Shown here: positions 26,913 through 37,885 of the stretch, in pieces
Layout of the letters: each line of letters starts with the position of its first letter
How positions within the stretch are numbered: position 1 is the stretch's first letter
From: Tetrahymena thermophila SB210
Lineage: Eukaryota; Ciliophora; Oligohymenophorea; Hymenostomatida; Tetrahymenidae
Assembly: GCF_000189635.1 (NCBI RefSeq)
Contig: NW_002476244.1
Coordinates: forward strand, 1-64,000
Direction: 5' to 3'
DNA: 64,000 bases
The notes under the pieces: generated by a model
Seen by the model: the letters and a program-made list of their open reading frames with translations, nothing else
Told to the model about the DNA's origin: nothing
Database searches by the model: none
Position numbers and translations under genes: made by a program

Positions 26913-28562
26913 ATGGAAAGAAACTCTAGTTAATCAAGTGAAAAAATAAAATAATAAAATAAAAATCAATCACAATAAAATTAAATTCAAGATGAACCTA
27001 AATTGAGCTCATTCTTTTCATTTACTGTATAAAAATGGTTGTAAATATTTTTTGTCACATTAATCACTTTAGGACCATTTATATGTTCATATGGTATTAG
27101 CAGTGTTAAAGAAGGTTTTAAAGAATAATTTAATTTAAATGATTTATAATACAATACGATGCAGTCATCTATTACATTTGTTACTTGTGCTTTTTCACTT
27201 TTTTGCGGTGTCCTTACCGACAAGATTGGACTAAGAAAATCTCTTTTAGCGTTTTCAGTATTATGCTTATGTGGATATACAATATAATTTGTAGGAATCT
27301 ATTTACAAAATTTTTATGTTCAATGCATAGGCTAGACTATAGGATATATAAATCTAAATGGACTTACAGTTATATAAGGTAAGTTCAATTTCTAAAATAT
27401 TTTTAGCACGCGCAGGCTAGATTGATTTTCATGAATAGTGTTTGTTTTATAGATTCTGAAAAGATATAAAATATTGATTACTTCTTTCAAATTATTCTGG
27501 AATAAATCAAGCTAATCTAATTTCTTTTAAAATAAATTAGGTCCTTTAATTAGTAGGTGGGTAGATAAAAAGCAATATGGATTTTGTTTATCAATCACGT
27601 TTTTGAGTGTTAGATTTGCTGATGTTATTTCCTCATGGACATATCCTCCAATCTATGAAAATACAGGTCATCTATATCTATCTTTTTTATTAGGAGTAAT
27701 TTTATTAGCATCAACTTTACTCATAGGATCAATAAGCTCTTTTGTCATGGATTTGAAAGCTGAGAAAAGAGGATAACTATAACAAGTCACAATTTCGGAT
27801 ATTAATATAAAACATGCTAAGTACTTAAACTTTAATTACGTAATTGTAGTGTTGATTGGAGTACTTGGATTGTCTAGCTTCTATGCTTATTATTTTAATT
27901 CTCAAACTATTCTTAAAAAATATTATCATATTGATGGAATTACTTCTGGAAGATTATTTTCAATACCCTTTTTTGTATCATTTAGTTCTCCTATATTTGG
28001 CTTTGTTTTAGATAAAATTAAATCCAAAGCCTCTTTCTTAATCTTTTCAGCATCACAAATAGTTTTGGGATATACAATATGGATTTTATTTTACGATTGT
28101 TAAAAAGAAGAATGCTACAAAATCGTTATTCCTGCTTATATTTTCTTAGGTATCTTTCTCTCAACATTTACAAACGCTGTTTGGTATTGTGTTTTCCTTA
28201 CCACGCCATCTAAAGTATCAGGAACAGCTTATGGTCTATTGGTATCTTCTAAAAATCTAGGTATAGTATTAATTTTATATTATAAATTTAAGATTGTTCT
28301 AATTTTAATTAAAGGAATTGCTTTATTTGGGATGCTTGAAGGCTATATATTGGATTAGCACTCTGTATTTTGGGCTATTATGCATCCTTTAATATTAAGT
28401 GCTTTGGCATTGATAATTTCTACTCTAATTTTTATCAAAAATAAAAAAGAATAATTTTTAAATTTCGATTTTAAATCACAACTTGAAATTAATATGGCGC
28501 TAATTTAATTAGAGATTAATAGCTCATAATCAAGTGATAATTAACTATCTTAACTAAATTGA
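26913..28562 (+). CDS. Major facilitator superfamily transporter (MFSD1-like)
   Basis: It begins MERNSSQSSEKIKQQNKNQ and ends at TGA 28560-28562. The first helix region is followed by GVLTDKIGLRKSLL, which is the MFS loop 2-3 signature (G-x-x-x-D-x-x-G-x-R). The second half repeats it weakly as GFVLDKIKSKASFL. The stretch GTAYGLLVSSKNLGIALFGM resembles helix 11 of MFSD1-like transporters. At least two introns are needed: one starting at 27379, and one at 28261-28314. The exon structure at 27380-27540 is not resolved; several frames are possible there. Likely role: movement of a small solute, perhaps peptides, across an endomembrane. Confidence 0.75.
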
Positions 28563-28764
28563 TTAATATTGTTATGATTATATGGAAACAACTTATTAAT
28601 TTTCTTCATATTGAAAGGTATATTTATGTGTTTATTTTGTTTCCATTATTACTTTAATAGAGACATTTTATTTCTTCATATATTATTATGGAATGTAAAA
28701 ATAAATAAATAAATAAATACATATTCATTTAATGTTGATTAATTAATTAATTTTTAAAAAAAAT

Positions 28765-28837
28765 TGGATGTGGGGGGCATCGATCCCCCTGCCTCTTGAA
28801 TGCAAATCAAGCGCTCTACCATGTGAGCTACACACCC
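28765..28837 (-). tRNA. tRNA-Ala (UGC), copy 1
   Basis: Reading the minus strand, acceptor GGGTGTG pairs with CACATCC and includes the G3:U70 wobble that identifies alanine tRNA, with A73 as discriminator. The anticodon loop TTTGCAT gives UGC. The A-box (TAGCTCACATGG) and a B-box-like T arm (GGGGATCGATGCCCC) are present, no CCA is encoded, and a T-run follows the 3' end as Pol III terminator. It is the rightmost-transcribed and lowest-coordinate member of an 11-gene array. Confidence 0.95.
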
Positions 28838-28923
28838 TATACAGTAAATTATAAAATAATTTTGAATTCCTTTATTTTAAACATTTTCTTGAATTATCAT
28901 CTTATTGTTTTAGCAAAAAAAAA

Positions 28924-28996
28924 TGGATGTGGGGGGCATCGATCCCCCTGCCTCTTGAATGCAAATCAAGCGCTCTACCATGTGAGCTACACACCC
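28924..28996 (-). tRNA. tRNA-Ala (UGC), copy 2
   Basis: Identical in sequence to copy 1, 86 bp away. T-run terminator on the minus strand directly after A73. Confidence 0.95.
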
Positions 28997-29349
28997 TATT
29001 AATCAGAAGATAATTAAATTTCTTAAATCTTATATTGTGAAAAAAAAAATTATACTTTAATTGATTAATAAATTAATTAAATCTACATTCAATAGAAAAA
29101 AACATAAATAAAAAGTAAAGCAAAAATTAAATAAATGTAAATAGCTTATTATTAATTCTATAAAAGTTTAAACATTTATTAATTAAATATTTGATATTCT
29201 TCATAAAGAAATAATATCTAAAACAATATTTTAATTATTCTTTTGATTGTAACATCATAAAACAAGTTAGATTTTCAATTTTAGAAATTAAATTTTTAGC
29301 TTAAAAATATATGAATAAACAATTCAATAAAAAGAAAATAAAAACAGTT

Positions 29350-29417
29350 GTAGAATGTATCAATACCCTTGATTCTAGAATTTAGATCAAGCGCTCTATT
29401 ATATATAAACTATACAT
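29350..29417 (-). pseudogene. Decayed tRNA-Ala copy (psi-1)
   Basis: Only a core such as gatcaagcgctctat and the order of the arms survive. The anticodon is lost, the T arm is mutated and the acceptor no longer pairs. By position it corresponds to the variant tRNAs at 29879 and 30534 in the duplicated units. Confidence 0.7.
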
Positions 29418-29430
29418 TTATTATTAAATG

Positions 29431-29493
29431 TTATCAATCCCCGTGCCTCTTGAATGCAAATCAAGCCCTCTACCATGTGAGTTACACACCCCT
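29431..29493 (-). pseudogene. Truncated tRNA-Ala copy (psi-2)
   Basis: The 5' half, D arm and anticodon arm (TTTGCAT loop) are nearly intact, but the T arm is damaged and the 3' acceptor half is missing, with flanking sequence joined directly. It has a mutation in the anticodon-stem flank (CAAGCCCTC for CAAGCGCTC, plus strand). Not expected to give a functional tRNA. Confidence 0.8.
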
Positions 29494-29634
29494 TTTTAAA
29501 AACACAAATTAAAACTCTTGAATCTTTTAAAGGATAACATAAAAAGAATTTAAATTTTGAATTCTTCAAAATTAAATAAATATAGTTTTATAAATTTATA
29601 AGTAAAATAATTTAATTTATATTAAAATGAAAAA

Positions 29635-29707
29635 TGGATGTGGGGGGCATCGATCCCCCTGCCTCTTGAATGCAAATCAAGCGCTCTACCATGTGAGCTA
29701 CACACCC
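29635..29707 (-). tRNA. tRNA-Ala (UGC), copy 3
   Basis: Sequence identical to copy 1. Its upstream and downstream spacers resemble those of the copies at 30278 and 30927, as the third gene of a duplicated unit. Confidence 0.95.
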
Positions 29708-29878
29708 AGTACAATAAATTATCATATCATAATAGCTAAATAGTTCATATTTGATATTTAAGTAAATTCTGAAAATAAATTTATTTAACTTTATTGGATT
29801 AAAAAATTATAGAAGCTATTTGAGACTTAAGAAGAAAATTGAAACAAATTCATTTCATTTTTGACTATAAAATTAAAA

Positions 29879-29951
29879 TAGATGTGAGGGGCATCGATCC
29901 CCTTGCCTCCTGAATGCGAATCAAGCGCTCTACCATATGAGCTACACACCC
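29879..29951 (-). tRNA. tRNA-Ala (CGC), variant copy 4
   Basis: Same isotype features (G3:U70, A73), but the anticodon loop is TTCGCAT, giving CGC, which reads GCG. Other changes: the acceptor ends with a G1:U72 wobble, the T stem is one base pair different (GGGGATCGATGCCCC kept, flank AGGGG), and there are changes in the D arm (CATATGG) and anticodon stem (TCAGG). The fold is still complete. GCG codons are rare in this AT-rich genome, so this may be a specialised tRNA or one on its way to decay. Confidence 0.88.
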
Positions 29952-30055
29952 TTATTATTGTAAATTTAAGAGCATTTAAAATCCTTTTAAAATATCTTTC
30001 TTTAAATACAGCTTTTATCTAATTTAAAAAAGCCATCATAATAATAATAAAAATT

Positions 30056-30128
30056 TGGATGTGGGGGGCATCGATCCCCCTGCCTCTTGAATGCAAATCA
30101 AGCGCTCTACCATGTGAGCTACACACCC
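30056..30128 (-). tRNA. tRNA-Ala (UGC), copy 5
   Basis: Sequence identical to copy 1; second gene of the duplicated unit that starts with the CGC variant. Confidence 0.95.
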
Positions 30129-30277
30129 TTTTTCGAATATCTTAATTAAAACTCTTGAATCTTATAAATGAGAACATAATAAGAATAAAAATTTTGAATT
30201 ATTGAAAATAAAAAAATTTGTTTTCACAAATTTAGGAGTAAAATTAATTTACTTTATAATTAAAATAAAATAAAAAA

Positions 30278-30350
30278 TGGATGTGGGGGGCATCGATCCC
30301 CCTGCCTCTTGAATGCAAATCAAGCGCTCTACCATGTGAGCTACACACCC
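30278..30350 (-). tRNA. tRNA-Ala (UGC), copy 6
   Basis: Sequence identical to copy 1; third gene of the unit. Followed on the minus strand by a T-run terminator. Confidence 0.95.
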
Positions 30351-30533
30351 TTTTATATATATTCTATAGAAAACGTTAATAATATTTAAATTTAACAGTA
30401 GTTGATCAAATAATAAAGTAAGATTTTTCAATTCTATAATAATAAAATTAATAAATTAATTATTGAAAAACCAATATAAAATTTTTTGTTCATATTTATT
30501 TATGTAATATTTCTTGTTTGTTAAAAATTAAAA

Positions 30534-30606
30534 TGGATGTGGAGGGCTTCGATCCCCCTGCCTCTTGAGTGCAAGTCAAGTACTCTGCCGTGTGAGCTAC
30601 ACACCC
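30534..30606 (-). tRNA. tRNA-Ala (UGC), variant copy 7
   Basis: It keeps G3:U70, A73 and anticodon UGC, but the anticodon loop is CTTGCAC, the D arm reads CACACGGCAGAGT, and the T loop reads ATCGAAG, nearer to the eukaryotic consensus TTCGAAT than in the other copies. It occupies the same place in its unit as the CGC variant at 29879. Confidence 0.9.
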
Positions 30607-30705
30607 ATATTACTAGAAATTTAAGAGTATTTTAAATCCTTTTAAAATATCTTATTTAAATAAGATTTAATCTAATTTAATAAAATCTTCATGATTATAA
30701 AAATT

Positions 30706-30778
30706 TGGATGTGGGGGGCATCGATCCCCCTGCCTCTTGAATGCAAATCAAGCGCTCTACCATGTGAGCTACACACCC
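30706..30778 (-). tRNA. tRNA-Ala (UGC), copy 8
   Basis: Sequence identical to copy 1; its flanks match those of copy 5 almost base for base, as expected from unit duplication. Confidence 0.95.
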
Positions 30779-30926
30779 TTTTTCGAATATCTTAATTAAA
30801 ACTCTTGAATCTTATAAATGAGAACACAATAAGAATAAAAATTTTGATTAATTGAAAATAAAAAAATTTGTTTTCATAAATTTAGGAGTAAAATTAATTT
30901 ACTTTAAAATTAAAATAAAACAAAAA

Positions 30927-30999
30927 TGGATGTGGGGGGCATCGATCCCCCTGCCTCTTGAATGCAAATCAAGCGCTCTACCATGTGAGCTACACACCC
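30927..30999 (-). tRNA. tRNA-Ala (UGC), copy 9
   Basis: Sequence identical to copy 1; its upstream spacer matches that of copy 6. Confidence 0.95.
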
Positions 31000-31192
31000 T
31001 TTTGAGCAATATTTATAATTAATTTTTAATCTTATTTTAAAACTATAAATATAAATTATTTTATTTCTCAAAAAATATCAATTTAAATTAAGCAAAATTT
31101 TTAAATTGTTCCTTTTAATATTTGTAAGAAATCAGTTAATGGTTAATATAAAGTGATCAAATTTTTTTAGATCAATGACAAAAATAAAAAAT

Positions 31193-31265
31193 TGGATGTG
31201 GGGGGCATCGATCCCCCTGCCTCTTGAATGCAAATCAAGCGCTCTACCATGTGAGCTACACACCC
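31193..31265 (-). tRNA. tRNA-Ala (UGC), copy 10
   Basis: Sequence identical to copy 1, with unrelated flanks and a T-run terminator. Confidence 0.95.
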
Positions 31266-31482
31266 TTAATTACAAACAATTTATGAATTTAATATCATAC
31301 TTGAATTGAAAGTATTGATTGATAAAAGGTGATAATTTTATTAATTTTTTTTTTAAATTAGATTATAAATTTATTTTTTTTATTTTCATTTTACAAATCA
31401 AATTCAACTTTATAAAAAAATGAAAATTATTTGTTATCATTTTTAATTTATTTTAATAATAAAAAAATAAATAAATAAAAAT

Positions 31483-31555
31483 TGGATGTGGGGGGCATCG
31501 ATCCCCCTGCCTCTTGAATGCAAATCAAGCGCTCTACCATGTGAGCTACACACCC
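31483..31555 (-). tRNA. tRNA-Ala (UGC), copy 11
   Basis: Sequence identical to copy 1, with unrelated flanks; the last full copy of the array, about 210 bp before the uroporphyrinogen-III synthase start. Confidence 0.95.
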
Positions 31556-31765
31556 TTAGACAATAAATGTAATTTAAGTTTGAAATAATTTATTTTGAAT
31601 TTTTAAAAAAGCTGATTTCACACAAAATTTCTAAGAAAAGGAATTACTCAATAATTGATACTGTATTTAGTTAGTTATTAATCAAAAATTTGATAATTCC
31701 AAACAAAATAAATATCTTTGATTCAATAATTTAATTCATTATAAGATATTAAAAATTAAAGTGAA

Positions 31766-32659
31766 ATGGAAAATTAAGAGCTAAAAAATATTCTCCTTCT
31801 AAAATCAGAGGAATTAGATGATTAATAATTGAAGCAAATTAATGAAATTGGGTTTAATCCTGTGATACTGCAACTTCTCAACTTTGAGTATAATGAATAT
31901 TAGTAGAATGTTGAGCAAGCTATTAGTCATTTAGCTTAGTATGATGGTAGATATGCTTTAGCTAGCTTAAAAATAAAAAATATTTTTTATAAAATTAGGT
32001 ATAGCTTTCAATAGTGTTAATTCTGTTAAAGCATTAGCTTTAGCTTTGAAGCATAAAAAAATTGAGTTAAAAGTGAGAATTTTTTGTGTTGGTAAAAAAA
32101 CAAAGGAGCTAATTGCTAGCGAATTTGGAATTGAGCCATAAATAGTAGCAAAATCTTAAGAAGAATTAAGCGAAAAAATGAAAGAGTAAAATATAAATGG
32201 TAATTTACTATATTTTATTGGAAACTTAAGCAATCTAAAAGCAAACTTTAATGTAAGATTAATACATTTAATAAAAATATATCTAACAAATAACATTTTT
32301 AGTATACAGACAAGCTTTAAATATAGGAGTGTCTTTGTTACTCTACATAAAGTATTTCTAAGGAACAATTATTAAGCTAGTTATTAAATAAGAAAAGCAT
32401 ATATCAAGAAAATTTGCATGCTATAGTTTACTACAGCCCTTCTAATACTTAGTTTTTGTTAGAAAATATTTAATTTTTAAAAGAAAATAATGTTGATTTT
32501 AATATTTCTTCTGTTTCTAAACACATTGCTTTTGGGAAAAAGACTTTAAATGAACTTTAAAAATTTAAAGAAATTCATAGTATTTCTGATAGTCGAGTAT
32601 TTGTATGTGAAAACTCTACTTTTGATGATATTTTAAAAATATTATCTACTAATTTATGA
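31766..32659 (+). CDS. UROS: Uroporphyrinogen-III synthase
   Basis: Three exons (31766-31946, 31999-32252, 32303-32659; introns 52 and 50 bp) join in frame to 263 residues, the usual length for this enzyme. It cyclises hydroxymethylbilane to uroporphyrinogen III in heme synthesis. The family is poorly conserved, but the order of landmarks fits HemD: an N-terminal ILLLKSEEL strand, YDGIAFNSVNSVKAL (for the typical FTSxNAV), RIFCVGKKTKEL, LLYFIGNLSNLK, then in the second half AIVYYSPSNTQFLLE and SKHIAFGKKTLNEL (for AIGxxTAxAL). The two half-domains correspond to the two lobes of the fold. The first splice is supported because it restores YDG-IAFNSVNS across the junction. Confidence 0.83.
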
Positions 32660-33011
32660 ATATTTAACTTATTTTAAATATTTTAAAGTAGAATTTAATT
32701 AGCATTTTATACTTGTAAAAAAAAGATTTTGTTTGTGTACTTTTCTACTTTTAAAAGATTTATAAAAAGATCTACAATTTTTAGTCTTATTTCCATTATT
32801 ATTTTGTGTAGCTCTGTTTTTCAATTAAAAACGGGTTAGAAAAAAAAATTAAAAATTTAGGTTTAATTAACAAAATATTTGAAAAAAAAGATTAATTATA
32901 TAATATACTTTTGTTTAAATATTTTAATTTATTAAGCTTATTAAGATCAGTAAGAATATATATATCAAACCCAAATACATTTTAAATACTACTTTCTTTT
33001 CGAGGTGAGAA

Positions 33012-36000
33012 ATGGCAGAGGATAACAAACCAAATCTTGAAAGGGAAATTAAAAATTTAACTGATCAAATAGATATTAAACGAAAAAATCTTGATACATT
33101 AACAAAAGAGTTTGGAGAACTTGAGCAGGAAATAGAAATTTTGTACCATTCAATCTTCTAAAAAAACACTGAAATTCAGGCAATAGAAGATGATGAGAAA
33201 GATTAATTTAAGGATAATGCTGCTAGATTGTAGTTTGAGCTAGATGTTAAAAAAGAATAATTAGATTAGCTAATAAAAACAAAACTCTAAAAGACATCAG
33301 AAAAAAGTCGCATGCTTGTTCAAGAATTTTATTTAAATAAATATAAAATACACAGTGAAAAACTGCTAAGTCAGCAAGTAAAGCTAGAAGTACAAAGCGT
33401 GAAAATAATGTATTTAAAATAAGATCCTTCAGAATATCTTGAAAAACAAAGTAGAAATTCGACAACAATTTAATTTGTAGTGTAAACATTTAGCATAAAT
33501 AAAAAAACTTTAATAAAGGATCTATTCGATTAGGCTATTGATTATTTTTAGATATCTATTTCTAAGAAAGAAGATCACGTGCTTACTGATACTTATTTTA
33601 ATGACCTCAGTTTGCTTTATAGTTCTCCAGCAGAAGCATACTTTTCTTCGTTGAAGGTATAAATAGTTTATTCATATTTTATTTATCGTTATTATTTTTT
33701 AAAAATGTATATGTTGTTTTCTGAAATTTAATAGATTGTATTTAAAATAATTTTATATTTTAAATCTTATTTTAATTAACAAGGAATAATGTATGTATGC
33801 AGAGCTATATTTAAAACCAAAGTATTAGGCGCAATCGGTATTACTTGATAAGCAATAAGAATCTATTTAGCTAGGAGATGGAGTGAGTAATTTGTAAACA
33901 ACAACTGATACAGAGAGAAAAAACCTTCTTACAATTTTCAGCAACTTTGAAAAAGTATTTAATGGAATTCAGCTTTACTCTACACAAGCAAAAAATGATT
34001 ATAACATGATGCTCCTATAAAAAGTTAAAAATAGATTGTAATTTTGTTAATCATCTAATGATATTAAGTTAAATTAATTATTTTTTAAATTTATTAAAGC
34101 TGGCTAAATATGTTCCATATGGCTCTTTATATAACAATTATTTCGGCTATTGTATCAAGACTCTCTTTAAGTTTAAATAGTAACGTGTTTGATATTAAAG
34201 AGAATTCTAAATACTTTTTAGAAACTTTTTCTGACATATCTTAACCTGTCTAAGACAATTAGTTTTTTTAAAAATGTTTAAATGGCTTTTCGAGAAGCTA
34301 CAAATACCTCAATACAACTATAGGTTCTCCACCTGCAACACAACTTTCCCCTATTTTCAGTAGTATTGTATCACTGGGAACAGTAAGAATTGTATTAAAA
34401 AAAACTAAGTAAAAAGTATGTAATCAGTTTGATGATTACTATTAAATGACTGATGATGAATTATCTTAGTATTAATGCTCTGAGTCAATTATAACTAGTA
34501 GTACAGAGGAAACGAAAACAATAAATGGACTTAAATGGACATCTGAAGAGGAAAATGGAATAGATAGTGTTGATGGTATTCTTTATTTATAACTTTATTT
34601 ATTTTTAAATTTCATAAAAAGATATTTTAAAACAAAAAACATTAAATTTATTTTAATTAATGGTTTGGTGTTTATTTATTATATTTTTGCCATACTAAAT
34701 AAATATCATTTTTTCTAATTTAAGTATTGCTTTTTTCTCTTCTCTCCCTACTTTCTTATATAAGTAATAAATTATATCAATATCGCAAATGTATATACAA
34801 ACTATCGAAAAAATTTAAATTAATACCAATTATTTTATAAATTGAGAGGGAAGAAACTTTTAATTAGTAAAGTAAATATTAAGGTTAGGACAAATTGAAA
34901 AAAAAATGAATTAATAAATACTTTATAGATAGATAGATTTTTAATACCCTCATAAAATATTTATAAAAATACTTTGCTTTCATAAATAGATTAATTAATT
35001 TATATCTTTTTTTGAATTTAAATTAAATTAGGTTTTTTTGGTACTTACTCAGGAGGTGGCTACAAAATAGACTTTAACCCTTATATTCTTGATTTGTAAA
35101 CCTACATGAATACTGTTAACCAAATGGAGTCGTATGTTGATTATTAAACAAAAGCAGCGATAATATATGGGGCTTTTTATGATATCAGCAATAAATATTT
35201 TATGGTAATTAATTTTATTTTCTAAAGTTAATGGAATTGGTTTTTTTTATTATTTTTTGAAAAATACAGTCAGTATATTACAAAGTCGATTTGACTTCAG
35301 GTGGAATTTTCATAGAAGGATAAGATGTGTAATATTTTTAACTCTACTATCCAGACTAAATGGATAGTAAACATAAAACAGGATTTAATATTAGTATTGC
35401 AAGTATTGTTTTAATGTCATTGATATTTGTGATTTCGATTTTCGTTAATATCGATAGAACATACTAAACTTATAAACTGGATAAAGAGCATAAACTCGGC
35501 TTAAGTAAAAGAGAACTTTATCAAAAATTATTTTCGTTTTAATTGATAGCAGAACTAGGAATTCTTATTGTTGTTATATTATCACATATATACATATACT
35601 CTACTCCAAATATGTCTTTTGAATAGATTATTTAGACTTAGCATCCTGATTTTATTAATATCCATAAGTAAATTTTTATGCCAAATAATTATAATAAACT
35701 AATTTTTAATAAAAAAAATAAGATATGGATATATGTAGTAAGTTGGAAATTAGCTCTTAGCCCTCAGTATAATATTGCTTGTCTTGTTTTTATGTATCAA
35801 TTTACCTTTAAATTTTGAACTATAAAATTTCTAAAGAATGATACAGAATTCTCTTGGTCCTCTTATTGTTATTGTTATCTTAATTTTCACATTAATATGC
35901 TCAATCGCACTAATATTACAAAGAGTATTTGGCCCATACATGGTTGAATTTACTCTGTATGGCTCTTCTTTTTGTGAAACTATTTTTACTTATTTCTTTG

Positions 36001-36284
36001 GAGATTATGTTATATAGTAATAAATGTGGTAAAAAAATTTAGTTTTGTCTCTCGTGCTTGTAGCAATTGTGTTTCTAAGCATTTTTTATGGATCAGTAGC
36101 TCTTTTTAATAGTGTTCTCTTTGAAAAATATAGATTAGTTAGTACAAAACTTCAGTTTAATGAATAGTAAATTGATGTTGCAGAAGAGCTCAATGAAAAA
36201 CTTAAAAATATTAAATCCTTTTCATGCTGGAAATGTTTTAAAAAATCAGATTAAAAAAGCTAGAAAAAGCCTAATAAAAAGTGA
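33012..36284 (+). CDS. Polycystin/TRPP-type cation channel with N-terminal coiled coil
   Basis: Six exons (33012-33656, 33805-34067, 34100-34575, 35032-35204, 35270-35667, 35723-36284) join to 838 residues. Residues 1-150 form a Glu/Lys/Gln-rich coiled coil (KNLTDQIDIKRKNLDTLTKE...). A membrane helix (MALYITIISAIVSRLSLSL) and an extracellular domain follow. GFFGTYSGGGYKIDF and TKAAIIYGAFYDISNKYFM match the polycystin (TOP) domain. Then come helices S2-S6, with LLALSIILLVLFLCINLPLN in the S4-S5 region and a final pair around YFFGDYV and LVLVAIVFLSIFYGSVALF. The channel probably conducts cations in ciliary or cell membranes. The pore motif is not obvious. Coiled coils in polycystin-2 are usually C-terminal, so the N-terminal one is unusual. 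An intron of about 456 bp splits the extracellular domain. Confidence 0.83.
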
Positions 36285-37885
36285 TTAAAAGCTTGATTAT
36301 AAATAAAAAAAATAAGTCTATCTTATAATAAGTTTTAATTCATTTAAAAAGCTTGATAATAAATTTGATCATATGAAAGGGTTTTTTTAATAAATGTTTG
36401 TGTGTCGTTTATTTCTGATTTGAATATTTTTATTCTTTGTTTTTTTAATGATTTGATTAAATAAATTTTAAATTCCACTACGCTTTCTATCGATCAAAAA
36501 AATACCAAACAAAAGAATAAAAAAGGTATTTTTGAGAAATTATAAAATATTAACAAAAATACTTACTTTTATTTTAATAAATATTTTATCGGTGAGCTAA
36601 TTTATAATTCAATATTAAAAGAGTCCAGAAAAATCTATGATACAGCTAAATTAATTTTGAAAAAATCATAAATATGATGAGCGATTTAATTTAAAATTAA
36701 TAAATTTATAAAAACTATAATTATCGATTTGCAATATTTATTTTTTGGATTGCTTTTCACAATTTAAAATCAAAAGTAAAAAATTAGAATTTATTAGCTT
36801 GCCCTGCACTCCTAAATTTTGGACAACAATAGTTTTTAAATAGAATAACTCATTTAATTTAATTTTCATTAAGAATAATCCATATTTAAAAATCTCTTGT
36901 TTAATCTAATAAAAGTAATTAATAGAATTAATATACCTTCCCTCAATAATAATTAATTTGAATCTATCCAATCAACTATAATAAATTTGTATGGATTTTT
37001 TTAAAATATTTTAAATTAATATAATAATTGATTAAAATTGTAAAAATAATTAAAAACATAGGTAAATAAATAACATAAAAACCCAAAATTATTAAATGAA
37101 AAAACCTTTTGAATAATGAATTTAAATTAAATCAATAAATAAGAAATTAAATTTAAATTAAAATGTTTTTTAAAATATGAGTGTATTTTTACGATTTAAC
37201 TGAATTCAATTTGATTCAGTATTGTCCTGCAGATTAGTAATGTTTATAAATTTAGAATCTTTAATAAAGAAATTTTTAAGTTTTCTATTATGCAAATAGA
37301 AGTGAAAAAGAAATTTTCACTAAATGAGAAAGCTGATTGATGCAGATTATTTTAATTCATGTTATTTTTTGTAAATTTCACTAATTGAAAATTAATTAAA
37401 GTGAGTGAATTTTACAAATTGAATGTATTGTTTTTATGCACCTGAGTTTTTGTAAACATCTTAAATAAGCATATTTTTTATATTGAAATTATAATAAATT
37501 ATAGTCCGCTATCAAATAAAAAAAATTCTGTCAAATATTTAATAGAGTATAGAAAAATATATAGTGAAAAAGCTAGGCTTCTATATTCGGTACTTCATAT
37601 CAACTTAATCCTGAATAGTTCTGAAAGGGATAATAGCATTTATTTTATAAATAGGCTTATTAAAGGTTAATAAGTAATAACTAGCACTAAATTTTTAGAA
37701 AAAAAGAGCTAAGAGATTCATTTATTTAGAATAAGAGCTAGAATAAATTGCATAATAATTGGAAGCGTCAAATAGAAAATATTAGATTCCAATTAAGATA
37801 TTAGAAGTATATCACATATTTTATAAAACTTCGAAAGGAAGAAGGAAGACTTTAATCACATCTGAGTAGTTTTTTATAGGTGTGA
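36285..37885. other. Intergenic region
   Basis: AT-rich to about 37500, then somewhat more mixed sequence up to the kinase start, probably its 5' region. I see no convincing ciliate-code frame or repeat. Confidence 0.55.

Larger units (their letters stand above)
29879..30350 (-). repeat. Triple-tRNA unit, copy I
   Basis: The order variant tRNA - standard tRNA - standard tRNA with its spacers is repeated at 30534-30999, with offsets of 655, 650 and 649 bp. Shared spacer blocks include attaaaactcttgaatctta and aggagtaaaattaatttact. A third, older version appears at about 29350-29707, where the first two tRNAs are the decayed copies. Confidence 0.85.
30534..30999 (-). repeat. Triple-tRNA unit, copy II
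   Basis: Partner of the unit at 29879-30350. The spacer between its second and third tRNA is nearly identical to that in copy I, so the duplication is recent. The first (variant) tRNAs of the two units differ much more from each other than the spacers do. Confidence 0.85.

Noticed and set aside
28796..29002. Plus-strand ORF of 68 codons with an internal repeat.
   Set aside because: It runs across two tR NA-Ala genes on the opposite strand; the repeat is the tRNA sequence itself.
28765..31555. Regularly repeated elements that could suggest a CRISPR array.
   Set aside because: The repeats are 73-nt tRNA genes with cloverleaf pairing and Pol III terminators, spacing is irregular, and the genome is eukaryotic.
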